DNA from: Mycolicibacter kumamotonensis
GTDB taxonomy: Bacteria > Actinomycetota > Actinomycetes > Mycobacteriales > Mycobacteriaceae
DNA: 64,000 nucleotides
Assembly (NCBI RefSeq): GCF_002086285.1
Contig: NZ_MVHU01000007.1
Span: 1 to 64,000, forward strand
Reading direction: 5' to 3'
Positions within the stretch are counted from its first letter, which is position 1; each line of letters starts with the position of its first letter. Shown piece after piece: positions 18,196 to 28,238 of the stretch. Below the pieces are notes generated by a model. It searched no databases. It saw only the letters and a list, made by a program, of their open reading frames with translations, and was not told the origin of the DNA. The translations under genes were made by a program, and so were the position numbers.

Positions 18196-18978
18196 ATGGG
18201 CATCTTTCGACGACGGCGTTCGGCGCAGGAACTAGCGCCGACCCCCGCCGGTGAGAAGCCCAGCATGGCGGCCCGGGTGCTCTCCCGGGTCATCGAACGC
18301 AGTGAGCGGGTGCAGGGCCCGGCGGTGCGCGCCTACGTGCAGCGACTACGCCACAGTGATCCCGGCACCAGCCCGGCGCAGGTGGTGGCCAAGCTGGAGA
18401 AGCGTTACCTGGCGGCGGCGACGGCCAGCGGTGCCGCGGTGGGCGCCACCGCGGCGGTGCCGGCAATCGGCACGCTGCTCGCGCTGTCGGCGGTCGCCGG
18501 GGAGACCGCGGTCTTCCTGGAGGCCACCGCGTTCTTCGTGCTCTGCGTCGCCGAGGTGCACGGCATTCCGGTCGACAACCGGGAGCGGCGCCGCGCCCTG
18601 GTGCTGGCGGTGTTGGTCGGCGATCGGGGCAAGGGCGCCGTCGCCGAGCTGCTGGGCTCGGGCCGCACCAGCGGCGCGTGGCTCACCGAGGGCACGGCCG
18701 CGGTTCCGCTGCCGGCGGTGTCGGAGCTGAACTCGCGGTTGCTGCGGTACTTCGTCAAGCGTTTCACCCTGCGGCGCGGGGCGCTGGCGTTCGGCAAGCT
18801 GCTGCCGGTCGGTCTGGGCGCGGTGATCGGGGCCCTGGGCAACCGCATGATGGGCAAGAAGATCGTCGGGAACGCCCGCAAGGCGTTCGGCCCCGCCGCC
18901 GACCGCTGGCCGGTCACGCTGCATCTGCTCCCGGCCCTGCACGACGACGATGCCAGTCCCGCGCAACCGTCGGCCTGA
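18196..18978 (+). CDS. Conserved membrane-associated protein (Rv1249c-like)
   Basis: About 260 residues. The ATG at 18196 follows CGGAGG with good spacing. The N-terminus is basic (GIFRRRRS). A hydrophobic Ala/Gly-rich stretch at about residues 75-120 (AVGATAAVPAIGTLLAL, then FFVLCVAEVHGI) and a second at about 200-215 (LLPVGLGAVIGALGN) could be membrane segments. No catalytic motif is recognised. It resembles Rv1249c, a conserved protein of unknown function, by position next to kgd and by composition. It may share regulation with kgd, which begins 120 bp downstream on the same strand. Confidence 0.75.
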   Translation: MGIFRRRRSAQELAPTPAGEKPSMAARVLSRVIERSERVQGPAVRAYVQRLRHSDPGTSPAQVVAKLEKRYLAAATASGAAVGATAAVPAIGTLLALSAVAGETAVFLEATAFFVLCVAEVHGIPVDNRERRRALVLAVLVGDRGKGAVAELLGSGRTSGAWLTEGTAAVPLPAVSELNSRLLRYFVKRFTLRRGALAFGKLLPVGLGAVIGALGNRMMGKKIVGNARKAFGPAADRWPVTLHLLPALHDDDASPAQPSA

Positions 18979-19028
18979 GCAGCGCCGAGACATTCGGCGG
19001 CGAGCCTCGCGGAATAACCGAGAGGGGC

Positions 19029-19034
19029 TAGCCT
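19029..19034 (+). promoter_or_regulatory. -10 box (TAGCCT) upstream of kgd
   Basis: TAGCCT lies in the gap after the membrane protein gene and would give a kgd leader of about 60 bases before the GTG at 19102. No clear -35 was identified. Confidence 0.4.
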
Positions 19035-19101
19035 TTATGAGGCAGGCGGGCGCGGCGCATTTGCCTCGCCGGACGACCAGGAATCGAGGCGAGAAGCAGT
19101 C

Positions 19102-22100
19102 GTGAGCGGTGTGAGTTCACCCTTCGGTCAGAACGAGTGGCTAGTCGAGGAGATGTACCGCAAATTCCGCGACGATCCGTCGTCGGTGGATCCAAGCTGG
19201 CACGAGTTCCTGTCCGACTACCGGCCCGGGGGTGACGGCGCGCCTGCATCCAGGCCGGCCGCACCGACCTCGGTTGCCCCGGCTGCCCCGGCTGCACCGC
19301 CCGCCCCGCCGGCGGCACCGGCTGCTCCGGGCCCGGCGACGCCCGCAAAGGCGACGAAGGCCGCCAAGCCCGCCCAGTCCCAGGCCCCCGCTCCGGCCGC
19401 CGACGCCGAGGTGCAGGTGCTACGCGGGGCGGCCGCCGCAGTGGTCAAGAACATGTCCACCTCCCTGGCGGTGCCGACGGCCACCAGCGTGCGGGCCGTG
19501 CCGGCCAAGCTGATGATCGACAACCGCGTCGTCATCAACAACCAGCTCAAGCGGACCCGCGGCGGCAAGATCTCCTTCACCCACCTGCTGGGGTACGCGA
19601 TCGTGCAGGCGGTCAAGCAGTTCCCCAACATGAACCGGCACTTCGCCGAGGTCGACGGCAAGCCCAGCGCTGTCACACCGGCCCACACCAACTTGGGGCT
19701 GGCCATCGACCTGCAGGGCGCCGGCGGCAAGCGCTCGCTGGTGGTGGCTGCCATCAAGGGCGCCGAGTCCCTGCGTTTCGCACAGTTCGTCGCCGCCTAC
19801 GAAGACATCGTGCGCCGCGCCCGTGACGGCAAACTGACCGCCGAGGACTTCGCCGGCGTGACGATCTCGCTGACCAACCCGGGAACCATCGGCACGGTGC
19901 ACTCCGTCCCCCGGCTGATGGCCGGCCAGGGCGCCATCATCGGCGTCGGCGCCATGGAGTACCCCGCCGAATTCCAGGGCGCCAGCGAACAGCGCATCGC
20001 CGAACTGGGCGTGGGCAAGCTGATCACCTTGACCTCGACCTATGACCACCGCATCATCCAGGGCGCGGAATCGGGCGACTTCCTGCGCACCGTGCACGAG
20101 ATGCTGCTCTCCGACGCATTCTGGGACGAGATCTTCTTCGAGCTGTCCATCCCCTATGAGCCCATCCGTTGGCGCACCGACAACCCGGACTCGATCGTCG
20201 ACAAGAACGCCCGCGTCGTCGAACTGATCGCCGCCTACCGCAACCGCGGCCACCTGATGGCCGACGTCGACCCGCTGCGGCTGGACAACACCCGCTTCCG
20301 CAGCCACCCCGACCTAGACGTGCTGACCCACGGCCTGACGCTGTGGGACCTCGACCGGGAATTCAAGGTCGAGGGCCTGCCCGGCGGTGATTTCCGCAAG
20401 CTGCGCGAGATCCTCTCGGTGCTGCGCGACGCCTACTGCCGCCACGTCGGCGTGGAGTACACCCACATTCTCGAGCCCGAACAGCAGCAGTGGCTGCAGG
20501 AGCGCATCGAGGTCAAGCACATCAAACCGACTGTGGCGCAGCAGAAGTACATTCTGAGCAAGCTCAACGCCGCCGAGGCGTTCGAGAGCTTCCTGCAGAC
20601 CAAGTACGTCGGGCAGAAGCGTTTCTCGCTGGAGGGCGCCGAGACCGTCATCCCGATGATGGACGCGGCGATCGACCAGTGCGCCGAACACGGGCTCGAC
20701 GAGGTCGTCATCGGCATGCCGCACCGCGGTCGGCTCAACGTGCTGGCCAACATCGTCGGCAAGCCCTACTCGCAGATCTTCGCCGAGTTCGAGGGCAACC
20801 TGAACCCGGCCGAGGCACACGGTTCCGGCGACGTCAAATATCACCTCGGCGCGACCGGGGTGTACCTGCAGATGTTCGGCGACAACGACATTCAGGTGTC
20901 GCTGACCGCCAACCCGTCGCACCTGGAGGCCGTCGACCCGGTGCTGGAGGGACTGGTCCGGGCCCGCCAAGACCTGCTGGACAAGGGCGCCACTGACAGC
21001 AACGGGCAGCCGGCGTTCTCCGTCGTACCGATGATGCTGCACGGCGACGCCGCGTTCGCGGGCCAGGGTGTGGTGGCCGAGACGCTGAACATGGCGCTGC
21101 TGCCCGGCTACCGGGTCGGCGGCACCATCCACATCATCGTCAACAACCAGATCGGGTTCACCACCGCACCGGATCACTCGCGGTCCAGCGAGTACTGCAC
21201 CGACGTCGCCAAGATGATCGGCGCGCCGATCTTCCACGTCAACGGCGACGACCCGGAGGCCTGCGACTGGGTGGCCCGGCTGGCGGTGGACTTCCGGCAG
21301 AAGTTCCACAAGGACGTCGTCATCGACATGCTGTGCTACCGCCGGCGCGGGCACAACGAGGGCGACGACCCGTCGATGACCAACCCGTACATGTACGACG
21401 TGATCGGCACCAAGCGCGGCGTCCGCAAGAGCTACACCGAGGACCTGATCGGCCGCGGCGACATCTCGATGAAAGAGGCCGAGGACGCGCTGCGCGACTA
21501 CCACGGCCAGTTGGAGCGGGTGTTCAACGAGATCCGCGAACTGGAGAAGCACGCCGCGCTGCCCAGCGAGTCGGTGGAGTCCGAGCAGCAGGTGCCCCGC
21601 GGCCTGAACACCGCGGTGGACAAGGCGATGCTGGCCCGCATCGGTGACGCCTTCATGGCCATCCCCGACGGCTTCACCGTGCACCCCCGGGTGCTGCCGG
21701 TGCTGGAGCGACGCCGCGAGATGGCCTACGAGGGCAAGGTCGACTGGGCGTTCGCCGAACTGCTGGCGCTGGGTTCGCTGGTGGCCGAAGGCAAGCTGGT
21801 CCGGCTGTCCGGGCAGGACACCCGCCGAGGCACCTTCTCCCAGCGGCACTCGGTGATCATCGACCACACCAACGGCGCGGAGTTCAGCCCGCTGCAGCTG
21901 CTGGCCACCACCCCCGACGGCACCCCGAGCGGTGGCAAGTTCCTGGTCTACGACTCGCCGTTGTCGGAGTTCGCCGCGGTCGGCTTCGAGTACGGCTACA
22001 CCGTCGGCAACCCGGACGCCCTGGTGCTGTGGGAGGCGCAGTTCGGCGACTTCGTCAACGGGGCCCAGTCGATCATCGACGAGTTCATCAGCTCCGGTGA

Positions 22101-22797
22101 GGCCAAGTGGGGTCAGCTGTCCAACGTGGTGCTGCTGTTGCCGCACGGCCATGAGGGCCAGGGCCCCGACCACACCTCCGGGCGCATCGAGCGTTTCCTG
22201 CAGTTGTGGGCGGAGGGTTCGATGACCATTGCGATGCCCTCGACCCCGTCGAACTACTTCCACCTGCTGCGCCGCCATGCCCTCGACGGAATCCAGCGAC
22301 CGCTGATCGTGTTCACCCCGAAGTCAATGCTGCGCAACAAGGCGGTGGTCAGCGACATCAAGGACTTCACCGACGTCAAGTTCCGCTCGGTGCTCGAAGA
22401 GCCCAACTACGAGGACGGCGACGGCGATCGCAGCAGCGTCACCCGGATCCTGTTGACCAGCGGAAAGCTCTATTACGAGCTGGCCGCCCGCAAGGCCAAG
22501 GACGGCCGCGACGACGTGGCGATCGTGCGGATCGAGCAGCTGGCCCCGCTGCCCAAGCGCAGGCTGGCCGCGACCCTGGACCGCTACCCGAACGCGCGGG
22601 AGTTCTTCTGGGTGCAGGAGGAGCCGGCCAACCAGGGCGCGTGGCCCCGGTTCGGCTTGGAGCTGCCGGAGTTGTTGCCCGAGAAGCTGGCCGGGATCAA
22701 GCGGATCTCCCGGCGGGCGATGTCGGCGCCGTCGTCGGGTTCGTCGAAGGTCCACGCCGTCGAGCAGCAGGAGATCATCGACCTCGCATTCGGGTGA
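19102..22797 (+). CDS. kgd: Multifunctional 2-oxoglutarate metabolism enzyme Kgd (SucA)
   Basis: About 1231 residues, the full length of mycobacterial Kgd (Rv1248c). Order: short E1-type N-terminus ([15 protein letters not shown], docking-like helix); Ala/Pro linker at residues 45-105; E2-type succinyltransferase domain with the DHR motif (His316); then the thiamine-diphosphate E1 domain from about residue 365. The E1 part shows [20 protein letters not shown] near 538 and [10 protein letters not shown] near 714. It decarboxylates 2-oxoglutarate to succinic semialdehyde, acts as E1/E2 of the oxoglutarate dehydrogenase complex, and forms 2-hydroxy-3-oxoadipate. The FHA protein GarA inhibits it, a known link to PknG. 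No frameshift or missing motif is seen. Confidence 0.97.
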   Translation: MSGVSSPFGQNEWLVEEMYRKFRDDPSSVDPSWHEFLSDYRPGGDGAPASRPAAPTSVAPAAPAAPPAPPAAPAAPGPATPAKATKAAKPAQSQAPAPAADAEVQVLRGAAAAVVKNMSTSLAVPTATSVRAVPAKLMIDNRVVINNQLKRTRGGKISFTHLLGYAIVQAVKQFPNMNRHFAEVDGKPSAVTPAHTNLGLAIDLQGAGGKRSLVVAAIKGAESLRFAQFVAAYEDIVRRARDGKLTAEDFAGVTISLTNPGTIGTVHSVPRLMAGQGAIIGVGAMEYPAEFQGASEQRIAELGVGKLITLTSTYDHRIIQGAESGDFLRTVHEMLLSDAFWDEIFFELSIPYEPIRWRTDNPDSIVDKNARVVELIAAYRNRGHLMADVDPLRLDNTRFRSHPDLDVLTHGLTLWDLDREFKVEGLPGGDFRKLREILSVLRDAYCRHVGVEYTHILEPEQQQWLQERIEVKHIKPTVAQQKYILSKLNAAEAFESFLQTKYVGQKRFSLEGAETVIPMMDAAIDQCAEHGLDEVVIGMPHRGRLNVLANIVGKPYSQIFAEFEGNLNPAEAHGSGDVKYHLGATGVYLQMFGDNDIQVSLTANPSHLEAVDPVLEGLVRARQDLLDKGATDSNGQPAFSVVPMMLHGDAAFAGQGVVAETLNMALLPGYRVGGTIHIIVNNQIGFTTAPDHSRSSEYCTDVAKMIGAPIFHVNGDDPEACDWVARLAVDFRQKFHKDVVIDMLCYRRRGHNEGDDPSMTNPYMYDVIGTKRGVRKSYTEDLIGRGDISMKEAEDALRDYHGQLERVFNEIRELEKHAALPSESVESEQQVPRGLNTAVDKAMLARIGDAFMAIPDGFTVHPRVLPVLERRREMAYEGKVDWAFAELLALGSLVAEGKLVRLSGQDTRRGTFSQRHSVIIDHTNGAEFSPLQLLATTPDGTPSGGKFLVYDSPLSEFAAVGFEYGYTVGNPDALVLWEAQFGDFVNGAQSIIDEFISSGEAKWGQLSNVVLLLPHGHEGQGPDHTSGRIERFLQLWAEGSMTIAMPSTPSNYFHLLRRHALDGIQRPLIVFTPKSMLRNKAVVSDIKDFTDVKFRSVLEEPNYEDGDGDRSSVTRILLTSGKLYYELAARKAKDGRDDVAIVRIEQLAPLPKRRLAATLDRYPNAREFFWVQEEPANQGAWPRFGLELPELLPEKLAGIKRISRRAMSAPSSGSSKVHAVEQQEIIDLAFG

Positions 22798-22805
22798 GCG
22801 AGCCT

Positions 22806-22840
22806 TCCCCCTTCCCGCGAGCCTCCCCCTTCCCGCGAGC
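22806..22840. repeat. Two-copy 17-bp direct repeat after kgd
   Basis: TCCCCCTTCCCGCGAGC occurs at 22806-22822 and again at 22824-22840. The second copy runs into the left arm of the palindromic element at 22835. Confidence 0.85.
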
Positions 22841-22894
22841 GTGCGTGTTTGCGCGCCGACACGCCGGTCTCGGCGTACAACTGCGCACGCTCGC
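22835..22894. repeat. 60-bp palindromic intergenic element, copy 1
   Basis: Left arm GCGAGCGTGCG (22835-22845) and right arm CGCACGCTCGC (22884-22894) are perfect 11-bp complements around a 38-base interior containing GACACGCCG. Related elements lie at 28154-28214 and 44101-44160. It sits between kgd and the SDR gene and may be a REP-like dispersed element or an RNA hairpin. There is no U-tract, so it is not a classical terminator. Confidence 0.7.
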
Positions 22895-22976
22895 CGGGGT
22901 AAGGAACCCAGCCACTGAAGTCGGTACCAGCGGTACCGGATAAGCTCATGTGATCCACCGACTGCTGGGAGAGCAC

Positions 22977-23801
22977 ATGCAGGGATTTGCCGGGAAAGTC
23001 GCCGTCGTCACCGGCGCCGGTTCGGGTATCGGCCAGGCGCTGGCCGTCGAGCTGGCCCGCGCGGGCGCGCAGCTGGCCATCAGCGACGTCGACACCGAGG
23101 GGCTCGCCCAGACCGAGCAGCGGCTGACGGCGCTGGGTGTGCGGGTCAAGGCCGACCGGCTCGACGTCACCGAGCGCGAAGCGTTCCTCGCCTACGCCGA
23201 TGAGGTCAAGGAGCACTTCGGCAAGGTCAACCAGATCTACAACAACGCCGGCATCGCCTTCAGCGGCAACATCGAGGTCAGCCAGTTCAAGGACATCGAG
23301 CGCGTGATGGACGTCGACTTCTGGGGCGTGGTCAACGGCACAAAGGCCTTCCTGCCGCACCTGATCGACTCCGGCGACGGCCACGTCATCAACATCTCGA
23401 GCTTGTTCGGCCTGCTGTCCACACCCGGCCAGGGCGCTTACAACGCGGCGAAATTCGCCGTCCGCGGCTTCACCGAGGCCTTGCGTCAGGAGATGGTCAT
23501 CTCCGGGCACCCGGTCAAGGTCACCACGGTGCACCCGGGCGGCATCAAAACCGCGATCGCCCGCAACGCCACCGTCGCCGAGGGGCTGGACGCCGCCGCG
23601 ATGGCCGAATTCTTCGACCGGCGGTTGGCCGCCACCACCGCCGAAGAGGCCGCCCGGGTGATCCTCGAAGGGGTCAGCAAGAACCGGGCTCGCGTGCTCA
23701 TCGGCAGGGACGCCAAGGTCCTCGACCTGCTGGTGCGCGTCCTGGGGTCGGGATACCAACGGCTGTTCACGTTCGTCATCCCCAAGTTCATGCCGCGGTA
23801 G
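22977..23801 (+). CDS. Short-chain dehydrogenase/reductase (Rv1245c-like)
   Basis: About 274 residues. The Rossmann fingerprint TGAGSGIG lies at about residues 12-19, NNAGIAFSGN near 90, the catalytic Ser in NISSLFGLLS near 142, and YNAAK (Tyr/Lys pair) near 155. The ATG at 22977 has GGGAGAG upstream; the earlier in-frame GTG at 22950 would add nine residues before the conserved start and was not chosen. A TAAGCT -10-like box precedes it. The cofactor is NAD(P); the substrate cannot be predicted. It follows kgd on the same strand but is separated by a palindromic repeat, so it is probably an independent unit. Confidence 0.9.
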   Translation: MQGFAGKVAVVTGAGSGIGQALAVELARAGAQLAISDVDTEGLAQTEQRLTALGVRVKADRLDVTEREAFLAYADEVKEHFGKVNQIYNNAGIAFSGNIEVSQFKDIERVMDVDFWGVVNGTKAFLPHLIDSGDGHVINISSLFGLLSTPGQGAYNAAKFAVRGFTEALRQEMVISGHPVKVTTVHPGGIKTAIARNATVAEGLDAAAMAEFFDRRLAATTAEEAARVILEGVSKNRARVLIGRDAKVLDLLVRVLGSGYQRLFTFVIPKFMPR

Positions 23802-23819
23802 CGTCCCGCCGGCGCCGTG

Positions 23820-24677
23820 TTAGCGCCCGAGCGGGTGCTGCTCGAGGAAGGCGTCCACCACCGCCTGCGGGTCGGCGCCGCCGGCCACTTGGCGGTGCAT
23901 GTCGACCAGGGCAGCGGTGTCGAGCACACCGGCCACCTGGTTGATCGCCAACAGTTGCGTTTCGGTCAGCGCATTGCGCCGATACAGCGGCACCACGTTC
24001 TCGGCGCGCACCAGGGCCGGTCGGACGTCGGCGAGCAGCACGGCGTCGTCGGGCACGCCGGGATCGGCGGTGCTGGTCCACGCCGCAGTGATCCTGCGGC
24101 CGTGCAGTGCGGCGAACAGTGTTGCATCATCAGGGAATTCGCGTAATTTCGGCAAGGCACACCGCCCCACCGCGGCCGGTGGCCGCGCACCCGCGACGGC
24201 GCCGACGGCCAATCCGGCGCAGTTCCGGACCAGCGCACGCAGATCGGTGCCGCCCCACGAGGCCGCGGTGGCTTTCGTCACCGCCAAGGCTGGCTTGTCG
24301 GCGGCGGTCATGGCGTAGTCACCGAGCGCGATGCCCTCCGGCAGCGCGCCGGCCAACGCCCAGTAGACCTGCCGGTCCGAGCGCGCCACCGAGTCGGGAG
24401 CGAACACCGCCAAAAATCGGCCGGTGAAGCCCGGGACAACGGTGAGCTCCCCGGAATCGAGTCCGGCGACCGGGTCCGTGACGGGTGCGACGCGCACCGC
24501 GGCACCGGCCCCGCGCAGGGCGCTCGAGTACAGGTGGGCGAGAACCTGCGATTGCGGGTCCGGCGAGGCCCCCACACTCAGCAACGGCGGGGGCGCATGG
24601 CCACCGCAGCCGGCAATCAGCAGCGCGGCCCACACGAGCGCCAGCCGGCGCAGGGGACGTCGTCGCGGCCGGGGCAC
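23820..24677 (-). CDS. lpqZ: Lipoprotein LpqZ, OpuAC-like osmoprotectant/betaine binding protein
   Basis: About 285 residues from GTG 24677. A basic start (PRPRRRPLRR), hydrophobic core and lipobox IAGC mark an outer-face lipoprotein. The mature part looks like a type-2 periplasmic binding protein of the OpuAC/ProX kind: SVGASPDPQSQVLAHLYSSAL, ELTVVPGFTGRFL and AWTSTADPGVPDDAVLL. Such proteins bind quaternary amines for ABC import, but no cognate permease is in this window. It corresponds to LpqZ (Rv1244). An ATG at 24725 would overlap the upstream malic enzyme gene; the GTG chosen starts 7 bp after that stop, suggesting an operon with it. Confidence 0.82.
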   Translation of the reverse strand: MPRPRRRPLRRLALVWAALLIAGCGGHAPPPLLSVGASPDPQSQVLAHLYSSALRGAGAAVRVAPVTDPVAGLDSGELTVVPGFTGRFLAVFAPDSVARSDRQVYWALAGALPEGIALGDYAMTAADKPALAVTKATAASWGGTDLRALVRNCAGLAVGAVAGARPPAAVGRCALPKLREFPDDATLFAALHGRRITAAWTSTADPGVPDDAVLLADVRPALVRAENVVPLYRRNALTETQLLAINQVAGVLDTAALVDMHRQVAGGADPQAVVDAFLEQHPLGR

Positions 24678-24684
24678 CGCGCGC

Positions 24685-25872
24685 TCAGGACGCCGAGTCG
24701 GCGGCCGCTGCAACCGCCGCGGCAACGGCCGGTTCGACGCGCGGGTCCAGCGGGCTCGGCACCACCCGGTCCGGCGCCAGGTCGTCGGCGACGACGGAGT
24801 AAATCGCCTCGGCGGCAGCCAATTTCATCGCCTCGGTGATCCGCTGTGCGCCGGCGTCCAGCGCGCCGCGGAACACTCCGGGGAAGGCCAGCACGTTGTT
24901 GATCTGGTTGGGGAAATCGCTGCGGCCGGTCGCCACCACCGCCGCGTACTTGGCGGCCAGGTCGGGGTGGATCTCCGGGTCGGGATTGGACAGCGCGAAC
25001 ACCACCCCGCCGGGGTTCATCGACGCGATCAGCTCCTCGGGCACCACGCCTCCGGAGGCGCCCAGGAACACGTCGGCGCCGGCGAGCGCCTCGGCCAGTC
25101 CGCCGGTGCGGCCACCGGGGTTGGTGCGCTGCGCCAGTTCGGCTTTGACGATGTTCATGTCGGTGCGGTCCGGGTGCAGCACGCCTTGCGAATCCAGCAC
25201 GATCATTTCCGAAATACCCACCGACAGCAGGATGTTGGCACAGGCCACCCCGGCCGCACCGGCACCGGAGACCACCACCCGTAGCGACGAGATGTCCCGG
25301 CCGAGCACCTTGGCCGCACCCATCAGCGCCGCCAGCGCCACGATCGCGGTGCCGTGCTGATCGTCGTGCATCACCGGGCAGTCCAGGGCTTCGATCACGC
25401 GGCGCTCGATCTCGAAGCAGCGTGGCGCGGAGATGTCCTCCAGGTTGACCGCCCCGAACGACGGACGCAGGCGCACCAGCGTCTCGACGATCTCGTCGGG
25501 ATCCTTGGTGTCCAGCACGATGGGGATGGAGTCCAGGCCGGCGAACGTCTTGAACAGCGCGGCCTTGCCCTCCATCACCGGCAGCGATGCCGACGGCCCG
25601 AGGTCACCCAGCCCGAGCACCGAGGTGCCGTCGCTGACCACGGCCACCAGCCGATGCGCCCAGGTGTAGCGGGCCGCCAGCGTGTGATCTGCCGCGATGG
25701 CACGGCTGACCTGCGCCACGCCGGGCGTATAGGCGATCGACAGCGCGCGCTGACTGTCCAGCGGGGCCTTCAGTTCGACGGAGATCTTTCCACCCATGTG
25801 GGCTTCGAAGATCTCTTCGTCGCCAAGGACGATCGGCGTGTTGTTCGCAGTGTTCGCAAGGTTCTCGGGCAT
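24685..25872 (-). CDS. NAD(P)-dependent malic enzyme
   Basis: About 395 residues, the short bacterial malic enzyme form. It oxidatively decarboxylates malate to pyruvate and CO2. Visible motifs are SIAYTPGVAQV (conserved Tyr), GDLGPSASLPVMEGKAALF, the metal/substrate motif DDQHGTAIV near residues 170-178, and a dinucleotide-binding VVSGAGAAGVACA near 198-210. ALSNPDPEIHPD is the usual C-terminal block. NAD versus NADP preference cannot be decided. It lies between mdh and lpqZ, where I do not recall such a gene in M. tuberculosis; the only Mtb malic enzyme I know there, Mez, is elsewhere and longer. Proximity to mdh suggests joint control of malate use. Confidence 0.92.
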   Translation of the reverse strand: MPENLANTANNTPIVLGDEEIFEAHMGGKISVELKAPLDSQRALSIAYTPGVAQVSRAIAADHTLAARYTWAHRLVAVVSDGTSVLGLGDLGPSASLPVMEGKAALFKTFAGLDSIPIVLDTKDPDEIVETLVRLRPSFGAVNLEDISAPRCFEIERRVIEALDCPVMHDDQHGTAIVALAALMGAAKVLGRDISSLRVVVSGAGAAGVACANILLSVGISEMIVLDSQGVLHPDRTDMNIVKAELAQRTNPGGRTGGLAEALAGADVFLGASGGVVPEELIASMNPGGVVFALSNPDPEIHPDLAAKYAAVVATGRSDFPNQINNVLAFPGVFRGALDAGAQRITEAMKLAAAEAIYSVVADDLAPDRVVPSPLDPRVEPAVAAAVAAAADSAS

Positions 25873-25942
25873 CGGTAGTCCAGAGTACTGCGCTGGTACG
25901 CCGCGACCGGCAACGACCAGCGCCGGTGGGCGCCAGCAGCGC

Positions 25943-26932
25943 TCAGATCAGGCCCAGCCCGGTGACCGCGTCGCGCTCCTCGGCCAGCTCAGCGGTCGAG
26001 GCGTCGATCCGGCCGCGGGAGAAGTCGTCGATCTCCAGACCCTGCACGATGCTCCAGTCGCCGTTCTTGGTGGTGACCGGGAACGAGGAGATCAGGCCCT
26101 CGGGCACACCGTAGGAGCCGTCGGAGACCACTGCCATCGACACCCAGTCCCCCTCGGCGCTGCCGAGCAGCCAGTCCCGGGCGGCGTCGACGGTGGCCGA
26201 AGCCGCCGAAGCGGCCGACGAAGCGCCGCGCGCGTCGATGATCGCCGCACCGCGCTTGGCGACGGTGGGGATGAAGTAGTCCTCGATCCAGGCCTGGTCG
26301 CCGACGACCTCGGCGGCGTTGCGCCCGCCCACCTCGGCGTGGAAGATGTCGGGGTACTGGCTGGCCGAGTGGTTGCCCCAGATCGTCATCTTCTTGATGT
26401 CGGTGACCTTCGCGCCGGTCTTGGCGGCCAGCTGCGAGATCGCCCGGTTGTGGTCCAGGCGGGTCAGCGCCGAGAAGCGCTCCTTGGGGATGTCGGGGGC
26501 GTTGGTCATCGCGATCAGCGCGTTGGTGTTGGCCGGGTTGCCGGTCACACCCACCCGGATGTCGGAGGCCGCGACCTCGTTGAGCGCCTTGCCCTGCGCG
26601 GTGAAGATCGCGCCGTTGGCCTCCAGCAGGTCACTGCGCTCCATGCCCGGGCCGCGCGGGCGGGCGCCGACCAGCAGCGCCAGGTTGGCGCCGTCGAAGA
26701 TCTTGTTCGCGTCCGAGCCGATCTGGACCCCGGACAGCAACGGGAAGGCACAGTCGTCGAGCTCCATCACGACACCCTCAAGCGCCTTGAGCGCGGGCTC
26801 GATCTCCAGCAGGCGCAGTTCGATCGGCCGGTCGGGGCCCAGCAGCGAACCGCTGGCAAGGCGGAACAGCAGGCTGTAACCGATCTGGCCGGCGGCGCCG
26901 GTGACGGCCACCTTGAGTGGGGTTGTGCTCAC
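25943..26932 (-). CDS. mdh: Malate dehydrogenase
   Basis: About 329 residues from GTG 26932, preceded by GAGGAG. It is the NAD-linked malate/oxaloacetate interconverting enzyme of the TCA cycle. Motifs: [19 protein letters not shown] (NAD fold, about residues 9-27), the substrate-gating loop with Arg residues ([15 protein letters not shown]), [14 protein letters not shown], the Asp-containing LTRLDHNRA, and the catalytic His in [12 protein letters not shown]. It corresponds to Rv1240. It is divergent from corA and followed by the malic enzyme gene after about 70 bp on the same strand. Confidence 0.97.
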   Translation of the reverse strand: MSTTPLKVAVTGAAGQIGYSLLFRLASGSLLGPDRPIELRLLEIEPALKALEGVVMELDDCAFPLLSGVQIGSDANKIFDGANLALLVGARPRGPGMERSDLLEANGAIFTAQGKALNEVAASDIRVGVTGNPANTNALIAMTNAPDIPKERFSALTRLDHNRAISQLAAKTGAKVTDIKKMTIWGNHSASQYPDIFHAEVGGRNAAEVVGDQAWIEDYFIPTVAKRGAAIIDARGASSAASAASATVDAARDWLLGSAEGDWVSMAVVSDGSYGVPEGLISSFPVTTKNGDWSIVQGLEIDDFSRGRIDASTAELAEERDAVTGLGLI

Positions 26933-27062
26933 GTCAAGTGCTCCTCGAACGGGTTCGGCTTGTCTGGATTTGGTCCGCGTCGAAACTAGCGCACCGTCGG
27001 CGGCACGAAAACTCCGGACCCCGGCCGAACCGCGCTGACCGGTCATTTTGGGTCCGGGCGCG

Positions 27063-27068
27063 TAGCAT
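27063..27068 (+). promoter_or_regulatory. -10 box (TAGCAT) of corA
   Basis: TAGCAT ends 34 bases before the ATG at 27103, which has a GGGAGGG ribosome binding site. A short leader is therefore predicted, unlike the leaderless pattern common elsewhere here. Confidence 0.45.
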
Positions 27069-27102
27069 TTCACCGGCAGTGTGCGCCGAAGGGAGGGCCG
27101 CC

Positions 27103-28137
27103 ATGACGGCGTTGCGCGACCCGGTTCCCAGGGTTTTGGTCGACTGCGGCGTCTACGCCGAGGGCGAGCGGGTCCCCGGCGAGTTCACTCCGGCCGGGGC
27201 AATGGCCAAGGTGCGCGAGATCGAGGCGACTGGCCGCGACGCCTTCGTCTGGGTGGGTCTGCACGAGCCCGACGAGCGCCAGATGCAGGCGGTAGCCGCG
27301 ACCTTCGACCTGCACGAACTGTCGGTCGAGGACGCCGTGCATGCCCACCAGCGGCCCAAGCTGGAGCGGTACGACGAGACCCTGTTCCTGGTGCTCAAAA
27401 CCGTCAACTACGTCCCGCACGAATCGGTGGTGCTGCCGCGCCAGATCGTCGAGACCGGCGAGATCATGATCTTCGTCGGCAAGAACTTCGTCGTCACCGT
27501 GCGCCACGGCGAACACAGCGGGCTCTCCGATGTCCGCAAACGCATGGACGCCGACCCCGAGCATCTGCGGTTGGGCCCGTACGCGGTGATGCACGCGATC
27601 GCCGACTACGTGGTCGACCGTTACGTCGAGGTGACCAACCTTATGGAAAGCGACATCGACACCATCGAGGAGGTGGCGTTCGCGCCCGGCACCCGCACCG
27701 ACGTCGAGCCGATCTACCAGATCAAGCGCGAAGTCGTCGAGCTGCGGCGCGCGGTCGCCCCGCTGTCGGTTCCGTTTCAGCGGATGCAGACCGACTACAA
27801 GGACCTGATCTCCAAAGAGGTGCGGCGCTACCTGCGTGACGTCGGCGACCACCAGACCCGCGCCGCCGAGCAGATCGCCAGCTACGACGAGATGCTGAGC
27901 TCGCTGGTGCAGGCGGCGCTCGCGCGGGTGGGCATGCAGCAGAACACCGATATGCGCAAGATGTCAGCCTGGGCCGGGATCATCGCAGTCCCCACCATGA
28001 TCGCCGGAATTTACGGCATGAACTTCGACCACATGCCCGCACTGCACTGGGTGTTCAGTTATCCGCTTGTCCTGGTAGCGATGGCCACCATCTGCACGGT
28101 GCTCTACCGCGCGTTCCGTCGCAACGGCTGGCTCTGA
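27103..28137 (+). CDS. corA: Magnesium/cobalt transporter CorA
   Basis: About 344 residues. The large N-terminal cytoplasmic funnel domain is followed by two C-terminal transmembrane helices. The pore signature YGMNF lies at the end of the first helix, and a short basic tail (RAFRRNGWL) closes the protein. It forms homopentameric channels for Mg2+ and other divalent ions in the cytoplasmic membrane. The ATG at 27103 was chosen over longer in-frame starts because of the GGGAGGG site just upstream and its fit to family length. It corresponds to Rv1239c. It converges on the SUFU-like gene, with a palindromic repeat in the gap. Confidence 0.95.
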   Translation: MTALRDPVPRVLVDCGVYAEGERVPGEFTPAGAMAKVREIEATGRDAFVWVGLHEPDERQMQAVAATFDLHELSVEDAVHAHQRPKLERYDETLFLVLKTVNYVPHESVVLPRQIVETGEIMIFVGKNFVVTVRHGEHSGLSDVRKRMDADPEHLRLGPYAVMHAIADYVVDRYVEVTNLMESDIDTIEEVAFAPGTRTDVEPIYQIKREVVELRRAVAPLSVPFQRMQTDYKDLISKEVRRYLRDVGDHQTRAAEQIASYDEMLSSLVQAALARVGMQQNTDMRKMSAWAGIIAVPTMIAGIYGMNFDHMPALHWVFSYPLVLVAMATICTVLYRAFRRNGWL

Positions 28138-28153
28138 GCGCACTGTCGGCGGG

Positions 28154-28214
28154 CGTGAGCGTGCACAGTTGCACGGGCGAAACCGCGTGTCGGTGTGCTA
28201 ACACGCACGCTCGC
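28154..28214. repeat. Palindromic intergenic element, copy 2
   Basis: Left GTGAGCGTGC and right CGCACGCTCGC (28204-28214), with 8 bp perfectly complementary (GAGCGTGC/GCACGCTC). It lies between the convergent corA and SUFU-like genes. The right arm is identical over 11 bp to copy 1 at 22884-22894. Confidence 0.65.
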
Positions 28215-28238
28215 GCCAGGGGGGAAATCCCCGGGTAA

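Noticed and set aside
20314..22278. 654-residue antisense open frame inside kgd
   Set aside because: Low-complexity His/Val/Gln/Arg composition typical of the strand complementary to a GC-rich gene; kgd is intact and conserved throughout.
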